Origin: Methanosarcinales archaeon
GTDB lineage: Archaea; Halobacteriota; Methanosarcinia; Methanosarcinales; Methanogasteraceae
Assembly: GCA_012961645.1 (NCBI GenBank)
Contig: DTYY01000185.1
Span: 1-7,893 of the forward strand
Reading direction: 5' to 3'
Length of the DNA stretch: 7,893 bases
Every line of letters starts with the position of its first letter. Position 1 is the first letter of the stretch. Positions 5,790 through 7,893 of this stretch are shown here, piece by piece. The notes under the pieces are model-generated. The model was not told the origin of the DNA. It did no database searches and saw nothing but the letters and a program-made list of their open reading frames with translations. The translations under genes and the position numbers were made by a program.

Positions 5790-5974
5790 TTGGATCCATA
5801 CACGCGATATGAATATGCTCGCATCATCGGTGCTCGAGCCCTCCAGATCTCGCTGGGTGCGCCGGTGCTGATAACACCTGATAGGGGGAGCCCATTGACA
5901 TAGCGATCAGAGAACTGGAAGCAGATCTGATCCCGATCACGGTAAAAAGACTAAAAAGACCTGAAAAAGATTGA
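5790..5974 (+). CDS. rpoK: RNA polymerase subunit K (omega/Rpb6 homolog), frame broken by an apparent -1 shift
   Basis: Small assembly and stability subunit of archaeal RNA polymerase, homologous to bacterial omega and eukaryotic Rpb6. From TTG 5790 the frame reads [20 protein letters not shown], then [10 protein letters not shown], the hallmark RpoK region. It then meets an in-frame TAG at 5901-5903. The rest of the conserved domain continues in the -1 frame from 5888 ([20 protein letters not shown]) to TGA at 5972-5974. One additional G in the run at 5884-5888 would restore a 61-residue protein, a normal RpoK size ([10 protein letters not shown] across the join). Both halves are well conserved, so this looks recent, a sequencing or assembly error, or a recoding site rather than an old pseudogene. 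nnr starts 25 bases downstream. As written, translation would stop after 37 residues and lose the C-terminal part of the conserved domain. Confidence 0.88.
5884..5888 (+). other. G5 run at the rpoK frame break
   Basis: The run AGGGGGAG is the most likely place of the frame change. With one more G the two conserved halves of RpoK join without loss. As given, a -1 slip of tRNA-Gly on GGG (5886-5888 back to 5885-5887) would continue GAG-CCC-ATT and give the same protein. The sequence alone does not separate error, mutation, transcriptional slippage and programmed shifting. Confidence 0.6.
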
Positions 5975-5999
5975 ACAGAACAGATAACAGAAAAAATAA

Positions 6000-7448
6000 A
6001 TGAAAACCGAGATCACCGCGTTTGAGATGCGCCGGATCGATCGTAACTGCGAAGGTATCGGTCTGCTCCCGATCCAACTGATGGAGAACGCTGGCGCTCA
6101 TGTTGCCCGCGTGGTTCGCACAAGGTTCGATCGTGGAGCGATCATCGTTCTCGCAGGCACCGGTAACAACGGCGGCGACGGGTTTGTTGCGGCACGGCAT
6201 CTTCTGGACTATGATCCTGAAATACTGCTGCTTGGGCGTGCCCGGGACATCACAACCGATGAGGCGCGCCAGAACTGGCAGATTCTGAAGAATCTCGGTG
6301 CGAAGATTCGTGAGATCAGGGACTCATCCGAGCTGCCGGATCTGGACGCAGACGTCATCATCGATGCCATACTCGGCACAGGTGTGCAGGGACGCGTTCG
6401 TGAGCCAGCAGCAAGCGCCATCTGCCTGATAAACGACTCGGATGCGTTCGTTCTCTCGGTGGATGTCCCGTCCGGCTTTGATCCGGATTGCATTGAGTAT
6501 TCGGTTCACGCAGACCTGACAGTTACGTTTCACAGGAGAAAGACCGGGCTTTTCGGGCATCCCGGGGTTACCGGCGAGGTCGAGGTCGCAGAGATCGGCA
6601 TTCCTGCGCGGGCTGAGCGGATCACTGGCACAGGAGACCTGCCACCTGCCAGGTCAGCAGGATCGCACAAGGGAGACAGCGGAAGGGTGCTTGTGGTCGG
6701 GGGCGGTGCGTTTACGGGCGCGCCAGCGCTTGCTGCGCTTGCTGCGCTGCGGACAGGTGCTGACTGGGTAACGGTGGCAGCGCCTCGGAATGCTGCCCAG
6801 GTGATTGCGGGGTTTTCGCCGAACCTGATCGTGCATACACTCTCAGACAGATATCTGGCGCACGACGACACCCGGGCGATCGGTGCACTGGTCAGAAGGC
6901 ATGATGCCGTGGTGATCGGGATGGGACTCGGACGTAAAAGTGAGACTGCAGAGGCGGTTTTAGAGATTATCAGGTCAAACCCTGATGCGCGGTTCGTGAT
7001 CGATGCCGATGCGCTCCATGCGCTTGAGATGCCGCTCCCAGAGCGGGTGCGCTCCGCAACACCGGTAATCACGCCACATGCAGGCGAATTTGAACAACTC
7101 GGCGGGACTGTGGCAGCGGACCTTGATGAGCGCTGCGAACTGGTCATGAATTTCTCTGCAAGAAATCGTGTCGTCACACTGCTCAAAGGAGAGATCGATG
7201 TTATTTCAGACGGAGAGGATGTTAGGACCAACCACACAGGAAACGCCGGGATGACGGTCGGGGGCACAGGTGACGTGCTTGCAGGAGTGGTCGGCTCGCT
7301 GCTTACAAAGCATGATGCAACCGCCGCGGCAACAGCCGGCGCGTTCATCACAGGGACGGCAGGAGATATCGCATTCAGGAGATTTGGGTACGGGCTGCTT
7401 GCAACCGATGTCATCGAGTGTGTTCCTGAGGCGATGTGGGGAGTATGA
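6000..7448 (+). CDS. nnr: Bifunctional NAD(P)H-hydrate epimerase / ADP-dependent NAD(P)H-hydrate dehydratase
   Basis: Cytoplasmic cofactor-repair enzyme. It epimerises R- and S-NAD(P)HX and dehydrates the S form back to NAD(P)H, using ADP in archaea and bacteria. The 482 residues fit the fused form. The N-terminal YjeF_N epimerase domain (about 1-215) shows LMENAGAHVA (27-36), AGTGNNGGDGFVAARHL (52-68), DADVIIDAILGTG (116-128) and VLSVDVPSGFDPD (151-163). The C-terminal ribokinase-like dehydratase domain (about 220-480) shows GDSGRVLVVGGG (225-236), VIDADALHAL (333-342), PVITPHAGEFEQLGG (355-369) and NHTGNAGMTVGGTGDVLAG (411-429), whose GGTGD carries the catalytic Asp. The start is ATG 6000. 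No ribosome site precedes it; the upstream stretch is A-rich (ACAGAAAAAATAA). It lies 25 bases after the rpoK stop, so co-transcription is likely. Confidence 0.96.
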   Translation: MKTEITAFEMRRIDRNCEGIGLLPIQLMENAGAHVARVVRTRFDRGAIIVLAGTGNNGGDGFVAARHLLDYDPEILLLGRARDITTDEARQNWQILKNLGAKIREIRDSSELPDLDADVIIDAILGTGVQGRVREPAASAICLINDSDAFVLSVDVPSGFDPDCIEYSVHADLTVTFHRRKTGLFGHPGVTGEVEVAEIGIPARAERITGTGDLPPARSAGSHKGDSGRVLVVGGGAFTGAPALAALAALRTGADWVTVAAPRNAAQVIAGFSPNLIVHTLSDRYLAHDDTRAIGALVRRHDAVVIGMGLGRKSETAEAVLEIIRSNPDARFVIDADALHALEMPLPERVRSATPVITPHAGEFEQLGGTVAADLDERCELVMNFSARNRVVTLLKGEIDVISDGEDVRTNHTGNAGMTVGGTGDVLAGVVGSLLTKHDATAAATAGAFITGTAGDIAFRRFGYGLLATDVIECVPEAMWGV

Positions 7449-7504
7449 GGGGGTTGTCTTGGTGCAGGATCCGCTGTTAGATCTTACGTTATTTGGATGT
7501 CTTG

Positions 7505-7509
7505 TATAT
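7505..7509 (+). promoter_or_regulatory. Weak candidate TATA element before the YdjM-type gene
   Basis: TATAT within CTTGTATATGCG sits about 48 bases before ATG 7555, implying a start near 7533 and a leader of about 20 bases. No ribosome site is seen in that leader, so the call is weak. The rest of the 7449-7554 gap shows nothing recognisable. Confidence 0.25.
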
Positions 7510-7554
7510 GCGTGATGCAGATATCGAAGAAAACATGATGCGACTGCACCATAC

Positions 7555-7893
7555 ATGAAACAAAAAACCCATGCCGCTGGCGGAATACTGCTCGCATCAC
7601 TGGCAGTACATCTTTACCAGTCAGATCTGCTCATCACCATCTTCTGGGTTGTGTTCTGGTCCCTGGTCAGCGACTTTGATGTCTACATCCCGACGGTCCG
7701 GCACCGCGGGATCACGCACACGATTGCTTTTGCACTCTTTCCCGGCGCTGTCGTGCTTGCGATCGGGCAATTCCATCTTTACGCTGCTCTTGCATCGCTC
7801 GCTGTGATCCTGCATCTGATCATGGATTCGCTGAACCCGGGCGGCGTACCACTGTGGCTTCCATTCAGCAGAAAGCGTGTGAGATTTCCGGTC
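7555..7893 (+). CDS. YdjM-type membrane-bound metal-dependent hydrolase, N-terminal 113 residues (3' end beyond window)
   Basis: Predicted integral membrane protein of the YdjM (former DUF457) family, thought to be a metal-dependent hydrolase; substrate unknown. The frame is open from ATG 7555 to the window edge. Seen: the N-terminal KTHAAGGILLASLA (4-17) with the family's early His; hydrophobic segments at about 8-20, 25-38, 56-72 and 76-90; SDFDVYIPTVRHRGITHT (39-56) with acidic and His residues of the putative metal site; and LHLIMDSLNPGGVPLWLPFS (86-105), the family's most typical block. In frame upstream there is a TGA at 7513-7515 and no ATG, GTG or TTG before 7555, so this start is forced unless a rarer codon is used. 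It follows nnr after 106 bases and may or may not be co-transcribed. Confidence 0.88.
   Translation, partial: MKQKTHAAGGILLASLAVHLYQSDLLITIFWVVFWSLVSDFDVYIPTVRHRGITHTIAFALFPGAVVLAIGQFHLYAALASLAVILHLIMDSLNPGGVPLWLPFSRKRVRFPV

Noticed and set aside
6530..7414. Minus-strand frame of 294 codons
   Set aside because: Antisense shadow of the nnr C-terminal domain, with Ser/Ala/Pro-rich low-complexity composition typical of reverse reading of a GC-rich gene.
1..7893. CRISPR array, insertion sequence, phage or defence cassette
   Set aside because: No regular spaced repeats, transposase or integrase motifs, terminal repeats or defence-family domains were seen on either strand.

Overview
The window reads as euryarchaeal chromosomal DNA. 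It carries an archaea-only tRNA amidotransferase subunit (GatE), a geranylgeranyl reductase for isoprenoid membrane lipids, an archaeal RNA polymerase subunit (RpoK), TATA-type promoters, and GGTGAT/GAGGTG ribosome-binding sites. The adjacent ferredoxin and geranylgeranyl reductase resemble the pair known from Methanosarcina, so a methanogen or a relative of that lineage (Methanomicrobia/Halobacteriota) is a reasonable guess. The sequence alone does not fix the genus.

Layout. Bases 1-597 (minus strand) hold the N-terminal half of a type I glutamine synthetase. A 650-base gap with no convincing large gene separates it from a plus-strand block. That gap holds candidate promoters, several short inverted repeats, and three very short reading frames, each preceded by a ribosome-site-like GGTGA. 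The first block is gatE (1248-3134), a 56-residue 2x[4Fe-4S] ferredoxin (3131-3301) and geranylgeranyl reductase (3298-4482). Each pair overlaps by four bases (ATGA), so they form a tight operon. After a 134-base gap containing a perfect 9-base inverted repeat comes the radical SAM enzyme of the AmmeMemoRadiSam group (4617-5621). Next is a small RNA polymerase subunit K gene (5790-5974) whose reading frame is broken by an apparent one-base loss in a run of five G. It is followed by the bifunctional NAD(P)H-hydrate repair enzyme Nnr (6000-7448). The window ends in the N-terminal part of a YdjM-type membrane protein (7555-7893).

How the genes relate. The ferredoxin is well placed to feed electrons to the reductase that saturates archaeal lipid chains. 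GatE has no obvious functional tie to these two beyond co-transcription. rpoK and nnr sit 25 bases apart and may be co-transcribed. Otherwise this is housekeeping content: nitrogen assimilation, Gln-tRNA synthesis, lipid saturation, transcription and cofactor repair. I see no phage, transposon, CRISPR array or defence cassette, and nothing that looks like a new multi-gene system. The points most worth checking are the broken rpoK frame and the unexplained 650-base divergent gap.
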